Notes under the pieces: generated by a model
The model's input: only the letters and a program-made list of their open reading frames with translations
Told to the model about the DNA's origin: nothing
Databases searched by the model: none
Origin: Sphingomonas sp.
GTDB lineage: Bacteria; Pseudomonadota; Alphaproteobacteria; Sphingomonadales; Sphingomonadaceae
Direction of reading: 5' to 3'
NCBI RefSeq assembly: GCF_025353885.1
Contig: NZ_JANXNX010000059.1
Location: 1-37,912, forward strand
Length of the DNA stretch: 37,912 nt
In this document: positions 1-8,105 of the stretch, one piece after another
Layout of the letters: each line of letters starts with the position of its first letter
Numbering within the stretch: the first letter of the stretch is position 1
Translations under genes and position numbers: made by a program

Positions 1-633
1 GAACGGCCCGACGGCGTGGGTTTCACCATCACCGACGCGCGCGGGGCGGGGCCGGTGTCTGCAACTATTGCCGTTCCGGGCCGTCATAATGTCGCCAATG
101 CACTGGCCGCCATTGGGGCTGCCACGCTCGCCGGTGTCGCACTGGCGGAGGCTGCTGCCGCGCTCGCCACCTTTACGGGTCTGCGCCGTCGCATGGAACT
201 GGTCGGTACCGCCAACGGCATCACCGTGATTGACGATTTCGGCCATAATCCCGACAAGATCGCCGCGACGCTGACGGCGCTCCATTCTTTCCCGGGGCGT
301 TTGCTGCTGTTCTTCCAGCCCCATGGCTACGGCCCGCTGAAACGGATGAGCCGCGACCTCGCTGACAGTTTCGTTGCGAACATGAAACCCGACGACCGCC
401 TGATCGTCAGCGACCCGGCTTATTTCGGTGGCACCGTGGACCGCACGATCGGCAGCGATGCGCTGGTCGCCATGGTCGGCGCGCAAGCCGAGCATATCGC
501 GGCCCGGCCCGCGATCACCGCGCGCCTGATGGCGCTGGCAAGACCCGGCGACCGCATCGTCGTGATGGGCGCGCGCGATGATACACTGTCGGTTTTCGCA
601 GCCGGGTTGCTGGACACGCTGTCTCCGTTCTAG
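1..633 (+). CDS. Mur ligase family protein, C-terminal part (5' end outside window)
   Basis: The reading frame is open from base 1, so this is the 3' part of a longer gene. Seen: a Mur-ligase middle/C-terminal pattern, with HNVANALAAIGAA (the ligase substrate-site N-A-x-A-A region), then DDFGHNP, equivalent to the DDYAHHP motif of MurC/Mpl, and VMGARDD near the end, equivalent to the MurC MGAGD motif. Family knowledge: Mur ligases join an amino acid or peptide to a UDP-MurNAc precursor using ATP in the cytoplasm. The ATP P-loop would lie upstream of the window. The gene does not sit in a dcw cluster, since a dicarboxylate symporter follows 23 bases later. It may therefore be a recycling (Mpl-like) or divergent Mur ligase rather than essential MurC. 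Its exact substrate cannot be decided here. Confidence 0.8.
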   Translation, partial: ERPDGVGFTITDARGAGPVSATIAVPGRHNVANALAAIGAATLAGVALAEAAAALATFTGLRRRMELVGTANGITVIDDFGHNPDKIAATLTALHSFPGRLLLFFQPHGYGPLKRMSRDLADSFVANMKPDDRLIVSDPAYFGGTVDRTIGSDALVAMVGAQAEHIAARPAITARLMALARPGDRIVVMGARDDTLSVFAAGLLDTLSPF

Positions 634-656
634 ACTGGCCCCTGAACGGGAGCATC

Positions 657-1940
657 ATGGCAAAACGGCTAACACTTTATATCCTTATTGCGCTGGTGCT
701 GGGTATCATTGTCGGCTTCACGATCAACCAAGCCAATTTCGCCCCCTTGCGTCTTGCCGAGATCGCGGGGTATTTTACCATCGCCACCGACGTCTTTTTG
801 CGCCTGATCAAGATGATCATCGCGCCGCTGGTGTTCGGCACATTGGTTGCCGGCATCGCGCACATGGGCGATACAGCAGCACTGGGGCGGATCGGCGGGC
901 GTTCGATCGGATGGTTTCTGACCGCGAGCCTGATCTCGCTCACACTCGGTTTGATCCTCGTCAATATCCTCCAGCCCGGCATCGGCGTGGGTCTAATTGT
1001 GCCGCCGGTCACCGCGTCGAGCGGCGTTGAGCAGGCCACCTTCACCCTCTCCAACTTCATCACACACATTTTCCCGAAGTCGATCTTCGATGCGATGGCG
1101 AACAACGAAATCCTGCAGATCGTGGTATTTTCGCTGTTCGTCGGCGTAGCGATCACGGCGGTGGGCGAGAAGGCCCGGCCGATCGTGCGCGGCGTGGATG
1201 CACTGGTCGAGGTTATGCTCCAGGTCACGGCCTATGTCATGCGCTTTGCCCCTGTTGCCGTGTTCGCCGCCGTTTCCGCCGTGGTGGCGAAGGAAGGGCT
1301 GTCGATCCTGTTCACCTATGGCAAGTTCATCGGCAGCTTTTACCTGGGCCTCTTGCTTCTGTGGGCGATCCTGATCGGCGCGGCCTTTCTGTTCATCGGG
1401 CCGCGCGCCAGCGACCTGGTCCGCTATATCCGCGAACCGTTGCTACTCGCCTTTTCGACGGCGTCCTCGGAGGCCGCCTATCCGCGGACGCTGGAGGCGC
1501 TCGACCGGTTCGGCGTGCCACGCCGCGTCGCGAGCTTTGTGCTGCCGCTCGGTTACTCGTTCAATCTCGACGGCTCGATGATGTACATGACGTTCGCGTC
1601 GATCTTCATTGCGCAAGCTTATGGCATCGACCTGACGCTGACGCAGGAAATCACCATGTTGCTTGTGCTGATGGTCACGTCGAAGGGTATTGCCGGGGTC
1701 CCGCGCGCCAGCCTGGTCGTTATCGCCGCCACGCTGCCACTGTTCCACATTCCGGAGGCGGGGCTGCTGCTGCTGCTGGGCGTCGATCATTTCCTCGACA
1801 TGGGACGCAGCGCCACCAACGTCATCGGCAACGCGGTGGCGGCTGCGGTTGTGGCCAAATGGGAGGGCGCATACGACGCGCCCGAACCTCCGGAAATCGA
1901 ACCCCCGCACGCGCCCTCGCACGCGCAAACGCATGGCTGA
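657..1940 (+). CDS. Dicarboxylate/amino acid:cation symporter (DctA/GltP family)
   Basis: A 427-residue integral membrane protein of the DAACS (SDF) family, which couples uptake of C4-dicarboxylates or acidic amino acids to Na+ or H+ across the inner membrane. Seen: a start MAKRLTLYILIALVLG typical of TM1; a serine-rich re-entrant hairpin, AFSTASSEAAYPRTLE; a TM7 motif, YSFNLDGSMMYMT; and a TM8 motif, SATNVIGNAVAAAVVAKWEG, close to the DctA form (TNLVGNGVATIVVAKW). The hydrophilic C-terminal tail is rich in Pro and His. Length is usual for the family. The start is ATG at 657, with GGGAGC six bases upstream. The last 8 bases overlap the start of the hydrolase gene, which suggests translational coupling. 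The substrate (succinate/malate versus glutamate/aspartate) is not determined, although the DctA-like TM8 leans towards dicarboxylates. Confidence 0.9.
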   Translation: MAKRLTLYILIALVLGIIVGFTINQANFAPLRLAEIAGYFTIATDVFLRLIKMIIAPLVFGTLVAGIAHMGDTAALGRIGGRSIGWFLTASLISLTLGLILVNILQPGIGVGLIVPPVTASSGVEQATFTLSNFITHIFPKSIFDAMANNEILQIVVFSLFVGVAITAVGEKARPIVRGVDALVEVMLQVTAYVMRFAPVAVFAAVSAVVAKEGLSILFTYGKFIGSFYLGLLLLWAILIGAAFLFIGPRASDLVRYIREPLLLAFSTASSEAAYPRTLEALDRFGVPRRVASFVLPLGYSFNLDGSMMYMTFASIFIAQAYGIDLTLTQEITMLLVLMVTSKGIAGVPRASLVVIAATLPLFHIPEAGLLLLLGVDHFLDMGRSATNVIGNAVAAAVVAKWEGAYDAPEPPEIEPPHAPSHAQTHG

Positions 1941-2658
1941 TCTGAAGCGCACCGACGGAACGCGCATCGCCGTTCGCCATCGCGCCGGCGGCGGGCCGAC
2001 CGTGCTGTTCCTGCCCGGATATGCCTCTGACATGGCGGGCACAAAGGCCGTCGCGCTCGACGCCTGGGCAGAACGACGTGGCCATGCTTTCGTCCGTTTC
2101 GACTATGGCGGGTGCGGCGTCAGCGAAGGCGACTTTGCCGACCAGACCCTGGACGATTGGCTGAACGACGCGCTGCTCGTCATGGACAATATGCCGGGCC
2201 CCATCATCCTTGTCGGATCGTCGATGGGGGGATGGGTAATGTTGCTGGCAGCGCTCGCCCGGCCTGGCCAGATTGTCGCGCTGGTCGGCCTCGCCGCCGC
2301 GCCCGACTTTACCGAATGGGGTTTCACGGAGGACCAGAAGCTGGAACTGCTCCGCGAGGGTCGCATTTTCGAACATTCCGAATATGGCCCGCCGATGATG
2401 ACGACGCGGGCCTTCTGGCAATCGGGCGAGGCGCATCGCCTGCTCCAGCGCAACATCGCCATCGACGTTCCCGTCCGGCTGATTCACGGCCAGCGCGACG
2501 CCGCTGTCCCCTGGCATCATGCGCCGCATCTGGCCGGACAATTGCGTTCAGCGGACGTGCAGGTCGTGCTGGTCAAGGACGGCGACCATCGCTTGTCACG
2601 TCCCGGCGATATTGCGCTGCTGATCGCCATGGTCGAAGCCCTGTTGGAGCCCGCATGA
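1933..2658 (+). CDS. Alpha/beta hydrolase (ABHD10-like serine hydrolase)
   Basis: A 241-residue cytoplasmic hydrolase. Seen: an oxyanion loop FLPGYASD near residues 26-33; a nucleophile elbow G-S-S-M-G with Ser97; a likely catalytic Asp189 in HGQRDAAVP; and His219 in KDGDHRLS. This forms a complete Ser-Asp-His triad in the right order for the fold. The FDYGGCGVSEG segment resembles ABHD10/serine-aminopeptidase-type esterases and thioesterases. The ATG at 1933 was chosen because homology starts here, although the frame stays open upstream inside the symporter gene. It overlaps the symporter stop by 8 bases, and its own TGA overlaps the next ATG (ATGA). The natural ester or thioester substrate is unknown. 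Confidence 0.85.
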   Translation: MADLKRTDGTRIAVRHRAGGGPTVLFLPGYASDMAGTKAVALDAWAERRGHAFVRFDYGGCGVSEGDFADQTLDDWLNDALLVMDNMPGPIILVGSSMGGWVMLLAALARPGQIVALVGLAAAPDFTEWGFTEDQKLELLREGRIFEHSEYGPPMMTTRAFWQSGEAHRLLQRNIAIDVPVRLIHGQRDAAVPWHHAPHLAGQLRSADVQVVLVKDGDHRLSRPGDIALLIAMVEALLEPA

Positions 2659-3395
2659 TCATCCTTCTTGCCCTTGCTGCCGCTGCATCATCGTCATCAA
2701 TGACCCCCAGCGCCGATGAGCTCCGCTTCGAAACCTGCGCCGCGCTGGTCGACACCGATCCCGTCAAGGCGCTGGACATGGCGTCGTCGTGGCAGCTTCA
2801 GGGCGGCGGCGTGCTGGCGCGGCAGTGCGCGGGGCTTGCCTATGGCCGGCAGCAACGCTGGCTTCCTGCAGCAACGGCCTTTGAGGGCGCGGCCCGCCTT
2901 GCCGAAACGACCGCCGACGGACGAGCGGCGCTGCTCTGGGTGCAAGCCGGAAATGCGGCACTGGCAGCGGCGGACCCAGCAAGGGCGCGTGGCTTTCTCG
3001 ACGCGGCGCTGGCGCGCGGCCAGTTGGTGGGCGATGCGGCCGGGGAGGCGCATCTGGACCGTGCGCGCGCCTGTGCCGCGATGGGCGACCTGAAGGCGGC
3101 CCGCGCCGATCTCGATCTTGCCGTAAAGATGGTTCCCGCCGATCCGCTGGCGTGGCTATTGTCGGCGGCCCTTGCGCGCAAAATGGATGACTTGCTCCGC
3201 GCGCGTGCCGACATTGCCGAAGCGGCGGCGCGGTCGCCCGACGATGCGACGGTTGCGTTGGAGGCCGGCAATATCGCGCTGCTGTCGGGCCATGCCGATG
3301 CGGCGCGCACGGCTTGGACGGCGGCGGCCAAAAATGCGCCCGACAGCGATTCGGGAAAATCAGCAGCCGAAGCGCTGGCGGGGCTGGCCCGCTGA
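2655..3395 (+). CDS. Exported tetratricopeptide-repeat-like protein
   Basis: A 246-residue protein. Seen: a short hydrophobic N-terminus (MIILLALAAAASSSS) that looks like a signal peptide, then Ala-rich helical repeats in TPR style, such as GNAALAAADPARARGFLDAAL, ADLDLAVKMVPADPLAWLLSAAL and AGNIALLSGHADAARTAW. The regular A-x3-A-x2-P spacing indicates an alpha-solenoid that mediates protein-protein contacts, probably in the periplasm. It starts with an ATGA overlap on the hydrolase stop, so the two are probably translated together. No enzymatic motif is visible, and the partner cannot be told from sequence. Confidence 0.75.
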   Translation: MIILLALAAAASSSSMTPSADELRFETCAALVDTDPVKALDMASSWQLQGGGVLARQCAGLAYGRQQRWLPAATAFEGAARLAETTADGRAALLWVQAGNAALAAADPARARGFLDAALARGQLVGDAAGEAHLDRARACAAMGDLKAARADLDLAVKMVPADPLAWLLSAALARKMDDLLRARADIAEAAARSPDDATVALEAGNIALLSGHADAARTAWTAAAKNAPDSDSGKSAAEALAGLAR

Positions 3396-3410
3396 CGTTA
3401 TATCGGCGGC

Positions 3411-3824
3411 ATGAAATATCTTCACACAATGATCCGGGTATCGGACCCGATCGCCACCATTCGCTTCTTTGAGCTGCTGGGGCTGAGGGAAACAAAGCGT
3501 TTCGACAACGAGGCGGGGCGATACACGCTGATTTTCCTGGCGGCGCCGGGGGATGAGGACGCGCAGGTCGAACTTACGCACAACTGGGACGAGGCGGGCT
3601 ATGGCGAGGGCCGCAATTTCGGACACCTCGCCTATCGGGTCGACGATATCTATGCGACTTGCCACCGACTGATGGAGGCGGGCATCACCATCAATCGCCC
3701 GCCGCGGGACGGTCATATGGCGTTCGTGCGCAGCCCCGACAATATCTCGGTCGAATTGTTGCAGGACGGCCGTCTGGACCCGGCGGAGCCATGGCAGTCG
3801 ATGGCCAACACCGGGCACTGGTAA
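3411..3824 (+). CDS. gloA: Lactoylglutathione lyase (glyoxalase I), VOC family
   Basis: A 137-residue VOC-fold enzyme matching the E. coli GloA pattern from end to end (KYLHTMIRV, QVELTHNWD, NFGHLAYRVDDI, NISVELLQDG). The four metal ligands expected for glyoxalase I are present: His5, Glu54, His72 and Glu115. Family knowledge: the enzyme isomerises the methylglyoxal-glutathione hemithioacetal to S-lactoylglutathione in the cytosol, detoxifying methylglyoxal, and the bacterial form usually uses Ni2+. The gene lies 15 bases after the TPR gene and probably belongs to the same transcript. The start is ATG at 3411 with GGCGGC just upstream. Confidence 0.9.
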   Translation: MKYLHTMIRVSDPIATIRFFELLGLRETKRFDNEAGRYTLIFLAAPGDEDAQVELTHNWDEAGYGEGRNFGHLAYRVDDIYATCHRLMEAGITINRPPRDGHMAFVRSPDNISVELLQDGRLDPAEPWQSMANTGHW

Positions 3825-3910
3825 TCTCCGCCGGTGTCGGGGCCGGTCGGTGCCCGGGCTTGCGGAACGGCGCTGGGGCTGGCTAGTTCAGGGGGTTGAG
3901 GAGACACGCG

Positions 3911-4321
3911 ATGAACTTGCGGATTGTACCGACTGCGCTTTTGCTCCTGCTATCGGCGTGCGCCACTACCGTAGCGGCCCGTGAAGAAGCTCCCGACCCA
4001 AAGCTGCAGCAGGCACTGGCAGGGAAGATCGTTGGGAAGCCTAAAAGCTGCATCGCGCTGACCGATGCGCGATCTAGCACGACCTACCGCGGCGCGATCC
4101 TCTATCGGGTGAATAGTCGGCTCAGCTATGTGAACGATCTGGGGAAATGCCCTTTTCTGCGCGACGACAACATCCAGGTGCTCGATGTTTTCGGGTCGCA
4201 ACTGTGTCGCGGCGACATCGTCAGGATGGTCGATCGCAATAGTCGCTTCCCCTCGGGAAGCTGCGTGTTCAGCGATTTCGTGCCTTATGTGACCCCGAAG
4301 GATGCCGGGCGCGCGCGCTAG
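3911..4321 (+). CDS. Small putative lipoprotein of unknown function
   Basis: A 136-residue protein with a clear SPase II signal: MNLRIVPTALLLLLSAC, lipobox L-S-A-C with Cys17. Three further Cys residues in the mature part (in KSCIAL, GKCPFL and SQLCRGD), plus one in GSCVF, could form disulfides in the periplasm. The start at 3911 was preferred over an in-frame ATG 15 bases upstream because a good GAGGAG ribosome site sits 7 bases before it and the signal sequence begins there. I recognise no domain. The stop TAG lies on a CTAG that also supplies the stop of the convergent acyl-CoA synthetase gene. Confidence 0.75.
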   Translation: MNLRIVPTALLLLLSACATTVAAREEAPDPKLQQALAGKIVGKPKSCIALTDARSSTTYRGAILYRVNSRLSYVNDLGKCPFLRDDNIQVLDVFGSQLCRGDIVRMVDRNSRFPSGSCVFSDFVPYVTPKDAGRAR

Positions 4322-6108
4322 GACCGGTAGAGCGCGGCCAGGCGGTCGCCATAGACTTCCTGGATCTTGTGGCGGCGGATCTTCATCGATGGGGTCAACT
4401 GTTCATTGTCGATCGTGAAGCTGTTGGGTGACAGCGCGATCCGCCTGATCTTTTCGGTGGTCGATAATTCGGCATTGACCCGATTAACGGCGGCCATGAT
4501 TGCCCGCTGAACCGCCGGGGTCGCGCAAAGTTCGGGACAGTCGGGCTTTTCGTCATTGGCCACCGCCCATTCCATCAGCCACTCCGGGTCGGGCACGATC
4601 AGCGCAACCAGGTGCGGACGCCGGTCGCCGACGACCATCGCCTGGATAATCTCGGGCTGCAGGGTAAGCATCCCTTCGATCTTTTGCGGGGCAACATTGT
4701 CGCCCTTGTCATTGACGATCAGGTCCTTCTTGCGGTCGGTAATGACGATCCGGCCCTGGCCGTCGACATGGCCGACGTCACCGGTATGCAGCCAGCCGTC
4801 GCGCAACGCCTGCGCGGTTTCGACCTCGTTGTTCCAGTAACCCTGCATGACCAGTTCGCCGCGCACCAGTATCTCGCCATCATCGGCGATGCGGACTTCG
4901 GTGCCCATCATCGGTGGCCCGACGGTGTCCATCTTGATCCCTGCCTTGGCGCGGTTGCACGAGATCACCGGACCCGCCTCGGTCTGGCCATAGCCTTGCA
5001 ACAGCGTCAGGCCGAGCGCGTGGAAAAAGACGCCGATGTCGGGATTGAGCGGTGCGCCCCCGGAAACCAGCGCCTTGATGCGACCGCCGAACTTGGCCTG
5101 CACCTTAGGTCGCAGCGTCTTGCGGATGAAGAAATCGACCGGTCGGTCCCAGAACGGAATCCCGCCGCCAAGGTCTTTTTCCCCCAGCGACAGCGCACGC
5201 TGGAGCAGGGCAGGGGCCAGGCCCCCCTGTTTCTCGATGGTCTTGACCATGCGGGCGCGCAACACCTCGAACAGGCGGGGGACGACGATCATCAGCGTCG
5301 GGCGCACCTCCTCGATATTGGAGGCGAGCTTTTCCAGCCCTTCCGAATAATAAATTTGCCCGCCCAGCCCGATCGGCAGGAACTGGCCGCCCGAATGTTC
5401 ATAGGCGTGGCTCAGCGGCAGGAAGGACAGGAAGACCTCGTCGCCCCAGCCATAGTCGTTGGCCACGATGTCGATGCAGCCTGCGACATTGTGGAGGATC
5501 GCGCCGTGATGCTGTCGGACGCCGCGGGGCGCACCGCCGGTGCCGCTGGTGTAGATAATACACGCCAGGTCCTCGCGGACGAAATCGGCGGCGGCGGCGG
5601 TCGCATCGGGGTCGGCCATCTCGACGGAGATCAGCTTTGCCCAATCGTGGAAAGCGACGTCGCCCGACTGGCCGACGCGGATATCCTCGATCCCGATCAC
5701 GGTCTTGCAACTGGTCGAGCGCAGTACCGCCGGCATCAGCGCGCGGGCCAGTTTTGCGGTCGAGACGATCACCGCCGTCGCGCCCGAATCCTGCAAGATG
5801 TGAAGGTGGTCGCGTTCGTTGTTGGTGACATAGGTCGGCACCGTCACCGCGCCCGCCGCCATGATGGCCAGGTCGGCGATGCACCATTCGGGTCGGTTTT
5901 CGCTGACCAGCATGACGCGGTCCCCACGCGCGATGCCGAGGCGTTTCAGCGCGGCGGCAAGCGCTGAGACCTGGAGCGCAACTTCGGTCCAGCTCAGCGA
6001 GACCCAGCGCTCCGAACGCCGCTGCCACAGGAACGGCGCACTGTTCTGTTCGACGGCGCGGGCAAAGAACATCGCCACCAGGTTTGGAAAATTTTCGAAT
6101 TCGCGCAT
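4318..6108 (-). CDS. Long-chain fatty acid-CoA ligase (AMP-binding, FadD15-like)
   Basis: A 596-residue ANL-superfamily enzyme of the long-chain acyl-CoA synthetase type, which activates fatty acids with ATP and CoA. Seen, in order: an N-terminal LWQRRSERWVSLSWTEV; a P-loop-like motif YTSGTGGAPRGV at residues 186-197; LLQGYGQTEAGP; a hinge region LHTGDVGHVDGQGRIVITDRKKDL; and a C-terminal catalytic lysine motif LTPSMKIRRHKI. Typical enzymes read YTSGTTGxPKGV, so this copy has Gly and Arg at two usually Thr/Lys positions. The start at 6108 was chosen over the open frame reaching 6237 because GGAG lies 5 bases before it. It lies 52 bases downstream of ggt. Convergent with the lipoprotein gene through a shared CTAG stop. 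Confidence 0.9.
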   Translation of the reverse strand: MREFENFPNLVAMFFARAVEQNSAPFLWQRRSERWVSLSWTEVALQVSALAAALKRLGIARGDRVMLVSENRPEWCIADLAIMAAGAVTVPTYVTNNERDHLHILQDSGATAVIVSTAKLARALMPAVLRSTSCKTVIGIEDIRVGQSGDVAFHDWAKLISVEMADPDATAAAADFVREDLACIIYTSGTGGAPRGVRQHHGAILHNVAGCIDIVANDYGWGDEVFLSFLPLSHAYEHSGGQFLPIGLGGQIYYSEGLEKLASNIEEVRPTLMIVVPRLFEVLRARMVKTIEKQGGLAPALLQRALSLGEKDLGGGIPFWDRPVDFFIRKTLRPKVQAKFGGRIKALVSGGAPLNPDIGVFFHALGLTLLQGYGQTEAGPVISCNRAKAGIKMDTVGPPMMGTEVRIADDGEILVRGELVMQGYWNNEVETAQALRDGWLHTGDVGHVDGQGRIVITDRKKDLIVNDKGDNVAPQKIEGMLTLQPEIIQAMVVGDRRPHLVALIVPDPEWLMEWAVANDEKPDCPELCATPAVQRAIMAAVNRVNAELSTTEKIRRIALSPNSFTIDNEQLTPSMKIRRHKIQEVYGDRLAALYRS

Positions 6109-6160
6109 CATCTCTCCAAAATTATCGACCGGGTGTTCCCGTGTTGATTGACCATCTAGT

Positions 6161-7837
6161 TTACTCCCCCAGAACGTTACCTTCGCTGCGGGGGTCGGCG
6201 GCACCGCGCCATCCGGTCGGTGTGCGTTCGACCGCATTTAGTTTCGAGGGCAGGTCGGCCGACACCACGGTTTGTCCCAATTGCGCTATTTTCGGGCGTA
6301 AATCGTCCATAAACGTGCCTTTCTCGAGCAAAAGCGCGCTTCCGCCGAAATAGATGTTGGGCAGCGCGATGGCGTCGGCGGCGGACAGGCCCCAGTCGAG
6401 CTTGCCGACCAGCGCCTTCATGACGTGCATGATGATCCGTTTCCCCCCCGCCGACCCGACGGCGAACACCACGCGACCGCGGGCGTCGTAGACGATGGTG
6501 GGCGACATCGACGACAGCGGTCGCTTGCCCGGTGCGACGGCGTTGGCGACCGGTGCGCCGTTTTGAAGCGGCGCGAAGGTAAAGTCGGTCAGTTCGTTGT
6601 TCAGCATCATGCCGTTGGCGATAAGCTGGCTGCCGAACAGGCTTTCCACCGTGGAAGTCATCGTCGCCACATTCCCGCGCGCGTCGACCGCGACGAAGTG
6701 CGTCGTCCCGCCGATTTCACTGGAGATCGCGGCGGTGCGGGGTCGTGCGCCGTGGGGCGTGCCCGCGCCATAGGCAGGCAGCGCGGTCGTTGCCGAGATC
6801 AGGGCGGAGCGTGATTTCAGATAGGTCCGGTCGATCAGCCCTGCGACCGGCACCTGTACGAAATCGCCATCGCCCAGCCATTTCTCGCGGTCGGCATAGG
6901 CCAGTTGCATCGCCTCGCCGATCAGATGCCACCCGACCGGACTGTGCGGCCCCAGCGCCTTCATGTCGAAGCGTTCGAGCATCCCGAGCATCTGGAGGAT
7001 GGTGGTCGCGCCCGACGAGGGCGGACCCATGCCGCACACCCGATACTGGCGGTAGGGGGCGCAGACCGGAGCGCGATCGCGGGCGCGATAGGCGGCGAGG
7101 TCGGCAAGGGTCATGTCGGCGGGATTGTGCGCCGTCCGTTGCGTGGCATCGACGATCGCCTGCGCGTTTTCGCCGGTGTAGAACGCGTCCGGCCCCTCGG
7201 TCGCGATGCGTTTCAGGATGGCGGCGAGCGCGGGATTGCGGACGATCGCGCCCGCTGTCTTTGGCGCATCGCCCTGCCAGAACAGCGCGCGGGCCGCGGG
7301 ATAATCCTTCATGATCGGCTGGACGTCGCGCAGGCGGCGCGCCATCAGCGGGCTGACCTCATAACCGGGGGCGAGGCGGATGGCGGGTTCGAACAGTCTT
7401 GCCCAAGGCAGTCTGCCCCAGCGCTGGTGGACACGTGCCGCCAAGCGGATGTTGCCCGGCACGCCGACGGAAAGCCCGCCTGGCCACGCTTGGATAAAGG
7501 GCAGCGGCTTGCCGTCACCCCCGAGGAAACGGTCGGCACGGGCCGCGGCAGGCGCGCTTTCCCGCCCGTCGATCGTTTCCAGCGTTCCGGTGCGGGTATC
7601 GTGATAGAGGATCAGGCCGCCGCCACCGATCCCCGACGATTGCGGTTCGACCACCGACAACGCCAGCATCATCGCCATCTCCGCATCGGCGGCGGACCCG
7701 CCGGCACGGAGCATTTCCTGGCCAGCCGCCGTTGCGCGCGGATCGGCGGAGGTGACGACGCCCGGCATGCGTTGGTTAGGCGCGGCGAAGGCGGGGGTGG
7801 CGAGGAGGGCGACGAACGCAAGGAACAACGGTTTCAT
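6161..7837 (-). CDS. ggt: Gamma-glutamyltransferase (glutathione hydrolase)
   Basis: A 558-residue periplasmic N-terminal nucleophile hydrolase that cleaves the gamma-glutamyl bond of glutathione. Seen: a signal peptide MKPLFLAFVALLATPAFAA; a large-subunit block with SSGIGGGGLILYHD and GRESAP; then the autoprocessing site GG-TTHF, whose Thr378 would become the N-terminal nucleophile of the small subunit; followed by MTSTVESLFGSQ, LNNELTDF and RPLSSMSPTIV, all diagnostic of the family. The N-terminus was set at 7837, where the signal peptide begins, although the frame is open 126 bases further. It lies downstream of pyrD, separated by a 221-base stretch that contains repeats, and may feed cysteinylglycine and glutamate recovery. 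Confidence 0.93.
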   Translation of the reverse strand: MKPLFLAFVALLATPAFAAPNQRMPGVVTSADPRATAAGQEMLRAGGSAADAEMAMMLALSVVEPQSSGIGGGGLILYHDTRTGTLETIDGRESAPAAARADRFLGGDGKPLPFIQAWPGGLSVGVPGNIRLAARVHQRWGRLPWARLFEPAIRLAPGYEVSPLMARRLRDVQPIMKDYPAARALFWQGDAPKTAGAIVRNPALAAILKRIATEGPDAFYTGENAQAIVDATQRTAHNPADMTLADLAAYRARDRAPVCAPYRQYRVCGMGPPSSGATTILQMLGMLERFDMKALGPHSPVGWHLIGEAMQLAYADREKWLGDGDFVQVPVAGLIDRTYLKSRSALISATTALPAYGAGTPHGARPRTAAISSEIGGTTHFVAVDARGNVATMTSTVESLFGSQLIANGMMLNNELTDFTFAPLQNGAPVANAVAPGKRPLSSMSPTIVYDARGRVVFAVGSAGGKRIIMHVMKALVGKLDWGLSAADAIALPNIYFGGSALLLEKGTFMDDLRPKIAQLGQTVVSADLPSKLNAVERTPTGWRGAADPRSEGNVLGE

Positions 7838-7914
7838 TGGACCGACACTAGCCCTCGTGCGCGGTGCGGCAAGGGGCGACTTTGCTTTCGGATGGGACGT
7901 TTGGGACAGGATGT

Positions 7915-8105
7915 CGGGGTGACGGTGTTTTAGCTGATTGCTTCCCCACGACCCAAAAACCATCGGCTCTCAACCTGACAGCCGTACAAGCCCCGCCCTG
8001 CGCCGGGGTGACGGAACTGTCAGGGTATGCCCCCCCGGCCTGCGCCGGGGTGACGGCTTTACCCGACGGCTTCCGCCACGGTCCCAAATCCATCGGCTTC
8101 CAACC
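7915..8105. repeat. Decayed duplication of the pyrD 3' end plus CGGGGTGACGG repeats
   Basis: Two related segments of about 60 bases, 7915-7975 and 8046-8105, align with roughly three quarters of positions matching by eye. Shared blocks are CGGGGTGACGG, GCTTCC, CCATCGGCT and CAACC. The second segment contains the real C-terminus and stop of pyrD. Read on the minus strand, the first still encodes RLRADGFWVVGK, against RLEADGFGTVAE in PyrD. A third CGGGGTGACGG lies at 8004-8014 within an 18-base direct repeat CCTGCGCCGGGGTGACGG (7997-8014 and 8039-8056). The reverse complement of its core recurs at 10263-10271. Either the pyrD tail was duplicated and decayed, or a mobile repeat replaced the gene's last codons. 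Confidence 0.7.

Noticed and set aside
2112-2654. Long N-terminal extension of the TPR protein overlapping the hydrolase gene
   Set aside because: It is out of frame with a hydrolase that has a full catalytic triad, and a signal peptide begins at 2655.
4612-5967. A 451-codon open frame antisense to the acyl-CoA synthetase
   Set aside because: It is a shadow frame typical of GC-rich DNA. The opposite strand has full family motifs, while this product is rich in Arg, His and Asp with no domain.
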